Shown here piece after piece: positions 28,726-37,939 of a stretch of DNA of 64,000 nucleotides (position 1 is its first letter; every line of letters starts with the position of its first letter). The position numbers were made by a program, and so were the translations under genes. Under the pieces are notes generated by a model, which saw only the letters and a list, made by a program, of their open reading frames with translations, was not told the DNA's origin and ran no database searches. Source of the DNA: Methylocystis parvus OBBP (lineage in GTDB: Bacteria; Pseudomonadota; Alphaproteobacteria; Rhizobiales; Beijerinckiaceae); NCBI RefSeq assembly GCF_027571405.1, contig NZ_CP092968.1, forward strand, positions 2,170,001 through 2,234,000. The letters run 5' to 3'.

Positions 28726-30078
28726 TCAACCGGACTGCGCGAGCAGCTTCTTGAACCTACTCTCCGGCCGCGGCAGGCCGTAATGCCCGCGCAGCGTCTT
28801 TTCTTCATATTCCGTCCGGAACAGGCCACGGCGCTGTAGCACCGGCACCACATGATCGACAAAGGCGGCCAGGCCGGCGGGATAGACGTCGCTGAAAATA
28901 TTGAACCCGTCAGCAGCGCCTTCGTTGAACCATTCTTCCAGCGAATCCGCGATTTGTTCGGGCGATCCAACGATCCGGCGGTGCCCGGTTCCTTTTTCCA
29001 GAATTTGCCGCAAAGTTAGCGACCGGTCCCGAGCGAGCGACAAAGCGGCGTCGGCGAATCCGCGCGATTGATGCTGCGGATTGATCTGTTGCTGCTCAAG
29101 GCGATCGAGGGGAACCGGGCTATCGAGATCGAGATCGTCTGGATTGATTCCGAAACGATTGGCGAACTGACGAAGAGCGCGGGCGTTGTTTTGACCAGTG
29201 ACTTCATCGAGTTCGTTCTTGCGCGCGATGGCCTCAGCCTCCGTACCGCCGATAATCAGTGTGACGCCGGGCAAAATGACAATAGATTCCGGATCACGGC
29301 CAAGCTGGCGCGCCCTCCCCTTGATGTCGGCATAGAAGGCGCGCCCCTCGCTCAGCACTTGCAAGGCGACGAAAATGGCGTCCGCATGGCGTGCAGCGAA
29401 GGCTCGACCCTGTTCCGAGCCGCCGGCCTGCACCTGTAGCGGACGTCCTTGCGGTCCGCGTGGCGCCTGAAGCGGTCCCGCAATTTTGAAAAACTCGCCA
29501 ACGTGATTGATCTTATGGATGCGCGCTGGATCGGCAAAGAGCCCTGTCTTACGATCCGCCACGAAAGCGTCATCCTCCCAGCTGTCCCAGAGAGCATTTG
29601 CGACATCGACGAATTCGCCGGCGCGACGGTAGCGCTCATCGTGATCGGGCAGTTTATCGAGGCCAAAATTTTGGGCCCCGGCCTCGGCCATGGTGGTCAC
29701 GAAATTGATGCCGATCCGGCCGCGGGTGATGTGGTCGAGCGAGGCAAAAGTGCGCGCAACGTTATAGGGATGGCTGAAGGTAGTCGAGACCGTGGCAATA
29801 AAGCCGATATGTTCGGTGACTGCGGCCATGGTCGCCACCGTCGGCACAGGGTCGATGACGCCAAAGCCCGGCCCCTCGGCAATATTGGGGCCGATCGAGA
29901 CTTGATCCGCCAGAAACACAGCATTCAGCTTGCCCCGTTCGGCGATTTTGGCGACCTCATGATAATGAGCAACGTCGATGTGGCCGAAGGGACGTCCCTC
30001 TGGCGATCTCCAGGCTCCAGGATGGGAGCCTGGATTTATGACATTCGCAACGTTGATATGAAGCTGTCTCCGGGCCAT
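28726..30078 (-). CDS. LLM-class flavin-dependent monooxygenase, NtaA/SnaA/DszA/DmoA family
   Basis: The 450-residue protein is a bacterial-luciferase-like TIM barrel of the NtaA/SnaA/SoxA(DszA) family: HINVANVINPGSHPGAWR, KLNAVFLADQ, DPVPTVATMAAVTEHIGF, STTFSHPYNVARTFASLDH, RIGINFVTT and LQVQAGGSEQGRAFAARHAD are all signatures of the group. Members use FMNH2 and O2 to oxidise dimethyl sulfide, dibenzothiophene sulfone, nitrilotriacetate and similar compounds. The SsuE/MsuE-like reductase at 23281-23859 is a plausible partner. About 100 bases upstream lies AT-rich sequence with a split TATC...GATA motif. The substrate is not determined; an organosulfur compound is favoured by the ssu-type neighbours. 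Confidence 0.88.
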   Translation of the reverse strand: MARRQLHINVANVINPGSHPGAWRSPEGRPFGHIDVAHYHEVAKIAERGKLNAVFLADQVSIGPNIAEGPGFGVIDPVPTVATMAAVTEHIGFIATVSTTFSHPYNVARTFASLDHITRGRIGINFVTTMAEAGAQNFGLDKLPDHDERYRRAGEFVDVANALWDSWEDDAFVADRKTGLFADPARIHKINHVGEFFKIAGPLQAPRGPQGRPLQVQAGGSEQGRAFAARHADAIFVALQVLSEGRAFYADIKGRARQLGRDPESIVILPGVTLIIGGTEAEAIARKNELDEVTGQNNARALRQFANRFGINPDDLDLDSPVPLDRLEQQQINPQHQSRGFADAALSLARDRSLTLRQILEKGTGHRRIVGSPEQIADSLEEWFNEGAADGFNIFSDVYPAGLAAFVDHVVPVLQRRGLFRTEYEEKTLRGHYGLPRPESRFKKLLAQSG

Positions 30079-30803
30079 CGAGTCTCTCCTGCGCCGCGTT
30101 CAGAATCGAGCCGCGCCGAATTGCGGCCAATTTTTAATTACTGTTATCCTATCGCATAAGTAGATATAGCGCGCAACGCTTTTGTTGGATCTTCGCAAGG
30201 GTCGAGGCTGGCGCCAGCGTCGGCGTATGCGCAACCGACGGCCATCTCGCGAGCGGCTTCTGATCTACGACCATTTTTCTCGCAACGGCGCGCTGATCGA
30301 AGCCTGGGCGCACAGGACGGGCTTTACGCCGAAAGGCGCAAGCGAAGGCGAAGGCGAGTAAGACCGGCCACCCGCCGGCGGCGATAGGCCGAGGAATGTG
30401 GCTCCGCTGCGACCGTCTTTGGCGCGGAGATATTGCCTTTGACGCCAAGCAGGCGACGCTCGACTCGAATACAGCCGACCTTCCATTGCTTCGTGGAATT
30501 CGACGCGGGCGACGAAATTTCGGGAAAAGGAACCGCCAAACTTCTCGATGATGGCGCCATCGAGATCGGACTTGGCCTCAAAACGGCGACGGCGCCGTTC
30601 TCAAGGCGAAGCGAGAGCCTTTTTTAATAGCCTCCCAGGGTTTTGGAAAAAACTATTCATTGCCAGGATCAAATTTCATGTTGCACAGAAGACACACAGG
30701 GTCGATTTCGCGAGCGCTTCGACGCTGAAACGCAGTTTATCTTGAAACCCCATCGGAAATGTATATAAAAAGGCTACCTCTCAGATCACGGAGTAGTGAG
30801 CCC
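30079..30803. other. Intergenic region with a small frameshifted gene remnant
   Basis: This 725-base gap holds the promoter side of the LLM gene at its left, a small remnant near 30433-30640, and the leader of the outer-membrane barrel gene at its right. The other ORFs seen, including a 99-codon minus-strand one at 30149-30448, show no domain or good ribosome site. Confidence 0.4.
30433..30640 (+). pseudogene. Frameshifted remnant of a small acidic protein gene
   Basis: The frame reads FHCFVEFDAGDEISGKGTAK, LLDDGAIEI, and after a one-base frame change NGDGAVLKAKRE. The pattern looks like a short conserved protein split by an indel near 30575. Neither the family nor the true start is known. 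Confidence 0.35.
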
Positions 30804-31553
30804 ATGATTCGACACAGCTTTTGCACCGCGGCTGCCGTTTTGGTTCTAGCGGGCGCGGCTCACGCCGCTGACCTGCCGTCAAAGAAAGGCGCAATTGCTC
30901 CGCCGCCTGTCGCGGAGTTCTCCTGGAAGGGGTTCTATGTAGGTGGGCACGTTGGATATGCATGGGTCCACGACGACAGCTACAATATTCTCTACTTCCC
31001 AACGCAAATTATCGGAGCGGTCGCGCCTTCCGGGTTCAGCTCGGGTGGAGCCATTGGGGGACTTCACGTTGGCTACAACTGGGCATGGAAGCAATTGATC
31101 CTCGGCCTGGAAGGCGACGTCGATGTAACTAGCCTGGAGGGAACTGTTGCATCACGGCCCGGCACGACCTTCTTCTCGTCCACGTCACGCTCTCCGGTCC
31201 AAGGCTCAATTCGTGGGCGACTTGGCTATGCCTTCGATCGCATCCTGGTTTACGCAACAGGCGGCGGAATATTTGGCGGCATATTGACGACATATCATGC
31301 GTGGCCGATCGGCGACAGCTTCTCCCGGACGCGCCAGAGTTGGACGGTGGGCGGCGGGCTCGAATATGCATTCAATAATAACTGGTCGGCGCGGGTAGAA
31401 TATCGCTACGCTGATTTTGGCAAATATTACGATGGCCCTATCAAAGCCCCCCTGTACCAACAAACCCATCATTGGGAAGAAAACCAGGTGAAGGTCGGGT
31501 TCAGCTGGAAATACAGTCCCGCTCCTCCTGCAGTCGTTCTGGCGAAATATTGA
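30804..31553 (+). CDS. Outer-membrane beta-barrel protein, Omp25/31-like
   Basis: From ATG 30804 the 249-residue protein starts with a clear signal peptide (HSFCTAAAVLVLAGAAHA|AD). The mature part shows the alphaproteobacterial small-barrel pattern: WKGFYVGGHVGYAW, GAIGGLHVGYNWAWKQLILG, GRLGYAFDRILVYATGGG, and NNWSARVEYRYADFGKYY near the C terminus. It likely forms an eight-stranded barrel in the outer membrane. GGAG at 30790-30793 supports this start over upstream ones. It lies directly before the SsuC/SsuB-type importer, so it may help solutes across the outer membrane, though Omp25/31 proteins are usually structural. The role in uptake is inference. Confidence 0.85.
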   Translation: MIRHSFCTAAAVLVLAGAAHAADLPSKKGAIAPPPVAEFSWKGFYVGGHVGYAWVHDDSYNILYFPTQIIGAVAPSGFSSGGAIGGLHVGYNWAWKQLILGLEGDVDVTSLEGTVASRPGTTFFSSTSRSPVQGSIRGRLGYAFDRILVYATGGGIFGGILTTYHAWPIGDSFSRTRQSWTVGGGLEYAFNNNWSARVEYRYADFGKYYDGPIKAPLYQQTHHWEENQVKVGFSWKYSPAPPAVVLAKY

Positions 31554-31714
31554 TGGCGACGGCGAGGTCAAAAGGGGTCCGTCATTAGAAATTTTGAGGG
31601 CCTCATGATCGACTGACGTCATCGCTTCGCGAAACGAAACATGTGCGCTCGAGAACGATAAGGTTCGTGCCGGAAAACCAGTCCCTATTAGACATCATCA
31701 AAGGCGACTACGAA

Positions 31715-32566
31715 ATGTCCAGCGCTTCAAGTAGTGTCGGAAATCTGATCGGTTCGCGCTTGAAAAAGACGCGTTGGTTGGGCGAGACAAGTTTTGATAG
31801 GTTACAACAATATGTGCAGAAATCGATCGCTATCGCACTATTTTTGTTGATTTGGGAACTTGCCCCGAGACTCGGGTTCATCAACCGAGACTTCTTGCCG
31901 CCATTTTCCGAAATCCTTGTTCAGGGCTACGACTTCGCCATTACAGGTAAGCTGCTACCCCACGTTCTCATCAGCTTGAGTCGCGCACTGGGAGGGTTCG
32001 CGCTTGGCGTTATCACGGCCGTGCCGCTAGGAATCCTCCTCGGATGGCATTCAACGGTCGAGAGGTACCTAAATCCTTTGCTTCAATTGCTTCGCCAATT
32101 TAACTCGATATCGCTCTTGCCGGTCTTTATTCTGTTTTTTGGGGTGGGTTATTTCACGAAAGTGGTAATAATTTATTGGGTCGTAGTTTGGCCCATTCTC
32201 CTCAGCACAGTCAGCGGCGTGAAATATGTCGATCCGATTTTGGTCAAATATGGGAAGTCACTGTCTTTGACCGACTGGCAGATCTTCACCAGAATCGTCG
32301 CGCCATCAGCGATACCTTCGATTATCGCCGGAATGCGACTCGCAGCGACTTATTCGTTTCTTGTGCTCGTCGCCTCAGAACAAGTCGGCGCCAGCAGCGG
32401 ATTGGGTTACCTCGTCGAGAATGCGCAATATTTGATGGGCATTCACATGCTTTACGTCGCGGTCCTGATGCTTGTCGCGCTCGGATTCGCCGCCAATCAG
32501 TCGCTCGTTCTGCTGGAGCGACGTCTCACGCGATGGAAGTCCGACCAACCAACCTATTCCAATTGA
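31715..32566 (+). CDS. ABC importer permease, SsuC/TauC type
   Basis: The 283-residue membrane protein has about six helices and the binding-protein-dependent permease loop, seen in the stretch AGMRLAATYSFLVLVASEQVGA. Other family features are LIWELAPRLGF near the N terminus and ALGGFALGVITAVPLGILLG. It belongs to the nitrate/sulfonate/taurine group. ATG 31715, preceded by AAAGG at 31700-31704, is preferred over the upstream 31643 start. The ATPase gene follows after 12 bp, so the two are one operon. Substrate binding proteins of the same family lie at 36809-39001, beyond the TonB receptor. Substrate is probably a sulfonate or similar oxyanion but cannot be read from the permease. Confidence 0.87.
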   Translation: MSSASSSVGNLIGSRLKKTRWLGETSFDRLQQYVQKSIAIALFLLIWELAPRLGFINRDFLPPFSEILVQGYDFAITGKLLPHVLISLSRALGGFALGVITAVPLGILLGWHSTVERYLNPLLQLLRQFNSISLLPVFILFFGVGYFTKVVIIYWVVVWPILLSTVSGVKYVDPILVKYGKSLSLTDWQIFTRIVAPSAIPSIIAGMRLAATYSFLVLVASEQVGASSGLGYLVENAQYLMGIHMLYVAVLMLVALGFAANQSLVLLERRLTRWKSDQPTYSN

Positions 32567-32578
32567 GGAACCGTCTCA

Positions 32579-33409
32579 ATGGCGCCGTCGCATCTGGCAA
32601 AAATCAGCGTTCGAGGTTTAAGAAAGGACTTTGTGACACGCGATAAGAAGGGCCGTGTCACAGGAACTTTTACCGCGCTGGATTCGATCGACCTCGACAT
32701 CGATGATGGTCAATTCATAACCGTGGTAGGGCCGAGCGGCTGCGGCAAATCCACTCTCCTGGATATGCTTGGGGGCCTCGCCCCGCCAACTGCTGGCGAA
32801 ATCTGGATCGATGGAGATCCCGTAAATGGCGCGTCGCTCGACAGAGGAGTGGTGTTTCAACAATATGCGCTTTTTCCTTGGCTCAGTGCGCTCGACAATG
32901 TCGCATTTGCATTGGAGGCGAAAGGACTTTCAAAAGCGGAGCGTCATGAAGTCGCCAGGGAATATCTTTCAATTGTCGGTCTCGACGGCTTCGACCAGCG
33001 TTATCCGCATCAATTGTCGGGAGGGATGAAGCAGCGCGTGGCGTTGGCGCGCAGCTTGGCGCATGATCCGAGCGTCCTGCTGATGGATGAGCCCTTCGCT
33101 GCTCTTGACGCGCAAACGCGTGAAATGCTTCAGGCGGAGCTTCTACGCATCTGGGAGAAGTCTGGAAAGACGGTTGTGTTTATCACCCATGGAATCGACG
33201 AGGCGATATATCTCAGTCAGAAGATTGCGGTGATGACGTCGCGTCCCGGCCGGATCAAGCACATAATCGATAATCCGCTCGCTGGAGCGCCTGCATCGGA
33301 CGATATTCGAGCGTCGCCAGAGTTCGGGCGCTTGCGGCATGAGGTCTGGACCCTGCTTCGTGACGAAGTTAGCCATGCGGCTGCGTTGGAACGAACGGCG
33401 GTCTATTGA
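32579..33409 (+). CDS. ABC importer ATPase, SsuB/TauB type
   Basis: The 276-residue ATPase has Walker A GPSGCGKST, Q-loop FQQYALFPWL, signature LSGGMKQRVALARSL, Walker B VLLMDEPFAALDAQTREMLQ and H-loop FITHGIDEAIYL. This is a complete set, typical of the nitrate/sulfonate/taurine family (SsuB, TauB, NrtD). It drives the permease encoded 12 bp upstream. The next 300 bases hold a decayed IS256-type transposase, which separates this gene from the TonB receptor and binding-protein genes that probably belong to the same uptake system. The stop at 33409 looks native because the C terminus has normal family length. Confidence 0.92.
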   Translation: MAPSHLAKISVRGLRKDFVTRDKKGRVTGTFTALDSIDLDIDDGQFITVVGPSGCGKSTLLDMLGGLAPPTAGEIWIDGDPVNGASLDRGVVFQQYALFPWLSALDNVAFALEAKGLSKAERHEVAREYLSIVGLDGFDQRYPHQLSGGMKQRVALARSLAHDPSVLLMDEPFAALDAQTREMLQAELLRIWEKSGKTVVFITHGIDEAIYLSQKIAVMTSRPGRIKHIIDNPLAGAPASDDIRASPEFGRLRHEVWTLLRDEVSHAAALERTAVY

Positions 33410-33448
33410 AGCGTCACATGATTTTGAATTTGCGCACACCGGGGTCAA

Positions 33449-33777
33449 TCCCGAGACCGAGGCATGGGCGTGCGTGAGATCATCTGGCATTTTTTCAATC
33501 TTTGCGGCGAACGATGTCTCGCCGGAATTGTTTAGCGCCGTCAACAACGCAGTTCTCGGCGAATTCGTCTCTTGACGGGCCTACCCGCTGGAGTCGATCT
33601 ATCCGATCGTCTTCTTGGACGCGCTTCATGCCAAAATCCGCGAGGGCGGGCTCGTTAGCGGCAATGCTGTCCATATCGCCATGGACGTTCGCGCCGATGG
33701 AGCCAAAGAGATTTACAGCCTTGGCTCGAACAGAGCGAAGGCGCAAACGCCGGCGCACGTCGAATAGCGCATTTCTA
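33449..33777 (+). mobile_element. Degenerate IS256-family transposase fragment
   Basis: Four consecutive blocks in shifting frames match the central part of IS256-family (Mutator-like) transposases: RDRGMGVREI, then NDVSPELFSAVNNAVL, then YPIVFLDALHAKIREGG with AVHIAMDVRADGAKEIYSLG, then WLEQSEGAN. The order fits the GMSVRDI...SPDLIS.VTDAVL...YPIVFFDAL.VKIRD...LGLWIEQTEGAK consensus. At least three frameshifts and no ends are visible, so this is a dead internal fragment. No terminal inverted repeats or target duplication were recognised. Confidence 0.75.
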
Positions 33778-34228
33778 GATAATATATCCTGCAAGTCGAT
33801 GCTCAAGCGTAGTTGATACAGCGCTCCCTTCTTGATCGCTATAACCCTACTTTTATCATCAGCTTCTGAGCCACAACGCAGAATTCCTGACACTCCTGTT
33901 GACCGAACTGGCTCAGAAATTCGACGTCCCCCTAACCAGATCACAACGGCCGACGGCAAGCCATCTGAATGGCGCGCCTAAATTACTAAATCTAATTGCT
34001 ATCTAGCCATTTACCGCCGTTAGAGCGTGAGCCGCGCCTCGGACTGTTCCGCCGTCAGTGAAACCCGAGCGTTGGAATGAAAAATGACATTTTTGCCACA
34101 TGGCTCGGGTCATCACATTTTTAGCTCTCAATTTTATTGCCTATCTTCTAGATAGGATTTATGTAGTTAACAGCTGGCGAGCCAGTGAAGTTTGCGGCCA
34201 TCGGTTAGCTTCAAGAGGAATTGGTGCA
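33778..34228. other. Upstream region of the TonB receptor gene
   Basis: These 451 bases contain no supported gene. The right-hand part is AT-rich and carries the inverted repeat at 34140-34156 and the ribosome site AAGAGGAA at 34213-34220. The minus-strand ORF 33495-33959 runs antisense across the transposase remnant and has no recognisable domain. Confidence 0.4.
34140..34156. promoter_or_regulatory. Candidate operator CCTATCT-TCT-AGATAGG
   Basis: A perfect 7-bp inverted repeat with a 3-nt centre, about 75-90 bp before the TonB receptor start. Its core TATCT-N3-AGATA is shared with the site at 23914-23926 before the FMN reductase gene. Confidence 0.4.
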
Positions 34229-36688
34229 ATGAGGGCATCAGGTAGATTTGCGTTTGGAGTCTCCGCTACTGCGATGATGGTCGCACTCCTTTCGAGTGCC
34301 GCGATGGCTCAATCGCCTTCACAACTCCCAGCAACTCAATCTTCATCTCAGACGGTGGAGGAGGTTAAAGTCACGGGCGGCTCAAAATCTGAAAAGCAGG
34401 CCACGGCGCTACAAGAAAAGCCAAAGGCGGCGACAATCATCACGCAGCAGCAGATTCAAAATGCTCAGATAACGAGCCTTGACGGCATCCGAAAGCTGGT
34501 GCCCAGCCTGACGATCAGGTGGAATAACGTCCAGAACCTCACATATAATATCCGGGGCATTGGCAATGCCTCCTCAAGTCAGCTCATTCCGCTATATGGC
34601 GGAACCGGAATCTATATAGACGGAGTCTATTTTCCGCGCCCCGGCACATGGACGACCGACATTCCAGATCTCGAAGGCGTTCAGGTTCTGAAGGGTCCAT
34701 CAGCGACGAATGGCGGGTATGACGATACTTCGGGCAGGGTTTTGATCACTACATCCTTGCCTTCGTTCACCGAGCAGCAAAAGGCAGAGATCCAGTACGG
34801 CACATACAACGCCGTTCAACTGAAAGCCACCGCCACGGGCCCTGTCTTCGACACTGATTGGGCCGCATTTCGCATTTCGGTCTTTGGCAAAGACCGGGAC
34901 GGGTATATTCAGAGCAACAGCAGTGGCGCTCATGGCGGGGTCCGATTCCAGGACCTGCACGACAAGGGCGCGCGAGCGCAACTGCTTGTGTTTCCCACCC
35001 AGGATTTCTCCGGGCGCTTCATCGCAGATTGGTCTCAAATCGACACGAAATGCTGCGTAAAGTTGGCGAATGGAATCGTGACCAATTATGCCAACGGCGC
35101 ACCGTATCTCAATGGCTTCCTGACCCGAGCCCAAAAAGTTGGCTACACTCCTCTTCAAATTCTGGGTACGCTGAACCAATTCAATAACTATAACGTCGAT
35201 CTTGTTACAGCGACGCCCACCGAACGCGCGGAAACTTATGGGATCAGTGGTCATCTCACATATAATTGGAATGACTACACCTTCTCATCGCTCACAGCGC
35301 TTCGAGGCTATGATTACCATCCCTATTGGTTGAACAATCAGACCATCAATGTCGATACTGTCACCGCCTCCCACGGTCATCCCTCAGTCAAGTCGGTGCA
35401 GCATGAGACGAAGGTCACAACGCCGGTAGGCGAGCCAATTGAAGGATCAGCTGGTCTGTTTTTCTATTGGGAAGACTTCCAGAGTTGGGGCCTTTCTTCC
35501 AATGGCACTCTGGGCGGACCATGGTTCCAGCCGACACAGCCTCTCGTCGTATCTAACGCTGCGTTGAGCGGCGCCGGTCGCGACAGCTATGTGCATATTA
35601 CGACGACCCAGGTCGCTCCTTTCGCCCATGGCGTCTGGCACGCGACGCCGGACATCGACGTCACGGCAGGCGTACGGTTCTCTTACACGGGGAAGCCGGC
35701 TGTAACCAAAGGGCAGACCTACGGCGCTTCCCTGGACGGGCTTACCCCTGCACAGCGGGCTACCGCGATCGCCCTCCGCGCCGGACAATTCGGTCCCGCC
35801 TATTATTACGACACCTTCAGCACGCATCAGGGCCTTTGGTCCGGGACATTGTCCGGACTGTACAAAATTACGCCCGACGCCAATGTCTATGCAACCTATT
35901 CGCATGGCGTCCGCTCCGGCGGCCCCAATGTGTCGACGCAGGCGCTCGTTGATGGCGCCGAAAGAACCGTCAAGCCGGAGGAAGTCGACAACTTCGAACT
36001 CGGCTTCAAAAGCACATGGTACGACAATCGCCTCATCGCGAATTTCGCCATCTTCAATATGATTGACCGCAACTACATCACCAACGTCTCTGTCGTAAAC
36101 GGCACCGGTGCGACGCTGTCATATCTTGCGAATGCTCGGCGGGCTGTCTCTCGTGGCGTCGAAGCCGACGTTCGGGCAAGACCAATCGACGGACTGGAGG
36201 TGTATGGTTCAGCCATCTTCAACGATGCGCATTTCCAGTCCTTCGATTCAGCGCCCTGCCCTCTCGAGCTATCGAACTTGTCTAGCGTCGGCCTTAAGAC
36301 CTGTAATTTTACCGGCAAACGTCTGGCGATCGTGTCGCGTTGGTCAACCTCCGTCGGAGGCCAATATAATCAGCCGCTCGACATGGATATTCCTTTTCTC
36401 GATCAACCGGCCATCGGTTTCGTTGGCGCCGATTTCAACTGGCAGAGCAGCTTTTACTCTGACGCGAGCGACTCTCAATATGCGCTCATCAATCCTTATG
36501 GCCTGCTCAATGTCCATGCCGGGATAAAGACCAGCGACGACAAGTGGAAGTTTACCGGCTGGGTCCATAACGCTCTCGACAAGCACTACTTTACAAATTT
36601 GCAGGGCAACCTGCTCAGCGCCGGTCTGATCGGCGGCACGGTCGGCGATCCGCTAATGGCGGGAGCCTCCTTGGCGGTGACATGGTGA
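34229..36688 (+). CDS. TonB-dependent outer-membrane receptor
   Basis: From ATG 34229 the protein has 819 residues. A signal peptide (ATAMMVALLSSAAMA|QS) is followed by a TonB-box-like segment (TVEEVKVTGG), the plug domain (AATIITQQQIQNAQITSLDG, NIRGIGNASS, IPDLEGVQVLKGPSATNGGY) and a long barrel with typical TonB_dep_Rec motifs (YATYSHGVRSGG, VKPEEVDNFELGFKSTWYDNRL, RAVSRGVEADVRARPIDGLEVYG). It ends in Trp rather than the usual Phe. AAGAGGAA supports the start. Lying between the SsuC/SsuB importer and two family-matched binding proteins, it probably imports the same ligand across the outer membrane, perhaps an organosulfur compound rather than a siderophore. The ligand is inference. Confidence 0.92.
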   Translation: MRASGRFAFGVSATAMMVALLSSAAMAQSPSQLPATQSSSQTVEEVKVTGGSKSEKQATALQEKPKAATIITQQQIQNAQITSLDGIRKLVPSLTIRWNNVQNLTYNIRGIGNASSSQLIPLYGGTGIYIDGVYFPRPGTWTTDIPDLEGVQVLKGPSATNGGYDDTSGRVLITTSLPSFTEQQKAEIQYGTYNAVQLKATATGPVFDTDWAAFRISVFGKDRDGYIQSNSSGAHGGVRFQDLHDKGARAQLLVFPTQDFSGRFIADWSQIDTKCCVKLANGIVTNYANGAPYLNGFLTRAQKVGYTPLQILGTLNQFNNYNVDLVTATPTERAETYGISGHLTYNWNDYTFSSLTALRGYDYHPYWLNNQTINVDTVTASHGHPSVKSVQHETKVTTPVGEPIEGSAGLFFYWEDFQSWGLSSNGTLGGPWFQPTQPLVVSNAALSGAGRDSYVHITTTQVAPFAHGVWHATPDIDVTAGVRFSYTGKPAVTKGQTYGASLDGLTPAQRATAIALRAGQFGPAYYYDTFSTHQGLWSGTLSGLYKITPDANVYATYSHGVRSGGPNVSTQALVDGAERTVKPEEVDNFELGFKSTWYDNRLIANFAIFNMIDRNYITNVSVVNGTGATLSYLANARRAVSRGVEADVRARPIDGLEVYGSAIFNDAHFQSFDSAPCPLELSNLSSVGLKTCNFTGKRLAIVSRWSTSVGGQYNQPLDMDIPFLDQPAIGFVGADFNWQSSFYSDASDSQYALINPYGLLNVHAGIKTSDDKWKFTGWVHNALDKHYFTNLQGNLLSAGLIGGTVGDPLMAGASLAVTW

Positions 36689-36693
36689 TCGCT

Positions 36694-36729
36694 CGCCTAT
36701 CTGCGGAGGCAACGCCCCCCAGATAGGCG
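36694..36729. terminator. 10-bp perfect stem just after the TonB receptor stop
   Basis: CGCCTATCTG at 36694-36703 pairs with CAGATAGGCG at 36720-36729, with a smaller GGC-AAC-GCC stem inside the loop. No T-run follows. It may act as an RNA-stabilising or attenuating hairpin between the receptor and binding-protein genes. Confidence 0.5.
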
Positions 36730-36808
36730 GGTCTACTTACGACGGGCAGTCTGTTTTGGCGTGAGTGAAAGCACGTCTCGATTGACGGACAATCGGAGAA
36801 AAATTACG

Positions 36809-37876
36809 ATGGCGAAAGCCTCCTTCGACCGATCTAACAATGCGAAATCCACCTCAAGCGGGATCACGCGTCGTCATTCTCTTAAAGCGTTTGCGGGGGC
36901 TGCGGCGGCTCTGGGGATTGCCGTCAGATCTTATCCGACGCGAGCGGGAGATTTGCTGCCTCTCAGAATATTGGGGAGCGGAAATGGGTGGGCGGCTTCG
37001 GAGATCGTCATTCTCGCGGAAGAGTTCGGCTATTTTCGAAAGGAAGGCCTCAAGCTCGACCTCGTGCTTCTGCCTGCTGAAAGATTGACCGTCGCGCTCG
37101 AGGGCGGGATTACGGATTTCGTTCCCAACGCGCATTACATCTATTTCGTGAATATCAAGGACAAGGGCCTGAAAGGCCATCAGGTCGTGTCGACTTCCCC
37201 CTACTCCGATCCCAGATTGCCTAGTGGCGGGCTATTTGTTCGGGAGAACAGCAAAATTCGCGGTCCAGAAGACCTTCGGGACAAAACCATCGGTCTGACA
37301 GTCCTCCAGTTTGCTTCAGCCTGGTTTACCCTGGCATATCTGGAGAAAGCGGGGCTCAAACGCGATGACATCAATCTGATTGCGATTCCAGGTCCGCAAC
37401 ATGAGCAAGTGCTCTCCAGCGGAGACGTAGACGCGGTTTACACAAGCGGCGCGGTTGAAGCGTCACTGCGACGTCGGGGCGGCTTCAGAAAATTGTTCAC
37501 GACAACGGATATTGCGGGCCGGAGAATTTCAGCCGGCTCAACGATTGTCAGAGACGATTATGCGAGAGACAAGCCAGACATAGTTCGCCGTTACGTCGCT
37601 GCGATAGGAAATACGATCGAGTGGGCAAATCGCAATCAAGAGGAGATCTTCCACTATGCGATCAAAACCGGGAAGGTCAATGCGGCGCTGGCGCCATTTC
37701 TCTATACGCCGGATGGCGGAGGCGACTACAGCGTGCTTCGGTGGCCCGACCACGGACTTCAAAATCGCGACGACGTAAAGTTCTGGATCGATGTCGGAGA
37801 GAGGATTGGCATCGTTTCCCGCGGGAAACTGGCGCCGGAAGACATCTACACAGATCAATTCAATTCCTTCGCTTAA
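36809..37876 (+). CDS. ABC importer substrate-binding protein, SsuA/TauA/NMT1-like, Tat-exported (copy 1)
   Basis: From ATG 36809 (GGAG at 36795-36798) the protein has 355 residues. A twin-arginine signal is visible (TRRHSLKAFAGAAAALGIA), followed by the binding-protein fold: LRILGSGNGWAASEIVILAE, GYFRKEGLKLDLVLLPAE, LEGGITDFVPNAHYIYFVN, GGLFVRENSKI and TIGLTVLQFASAWFTLAYLE. This is the periplasmic binding family of sulfonate, taurine, nitrate and thiamine-precursor importers. GTG 36761 is an alternative start. The next gene is a close paralog. It probably feeds the permease and ATPase at 31715-33409. Tat export suggests cytoplasmic folding or cofactor or ligand loading before export, which is inference. 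Confidence 0.88.
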   Translation: MAKASFDRSNNAKSTSSGITRRHSLKAFAGAAAALGIAVRSYPTRAGDLLPLRILGSGNGWAASEIVILAEEFGYFRKEGLKLDLVLLPAERLTVALEGGITDFVPNAHYIYFVNIKDKGLKGHQVVSTSPYSDPRLPSGGLFVRENSKIRGPEDLRDKTIGLTVLQFASAWFTLAYLEKAGLKRDDINLIAIPGPQHEQVLSSGDVDAVYTSGAVEASLRRRGGFRKLFTTTDIAGRRISAGSTIVRDDYARDKPDIVRRYVAAIGNTIEWANRNQEEIFHYAIKTGKVNAALAPFLYTPDGGGDYSVLRWPDHGLQNRDDVKFWIDVGERIGIVSRGKLAPEDIYTDQFNSFA

Positions 37877-37939
37877 TTGTCTCGGCCAAAATGGCGGCCC
37901 CAATCGATCGGCGGTTGAGGAACCTCGGCGGGAGTAGCG

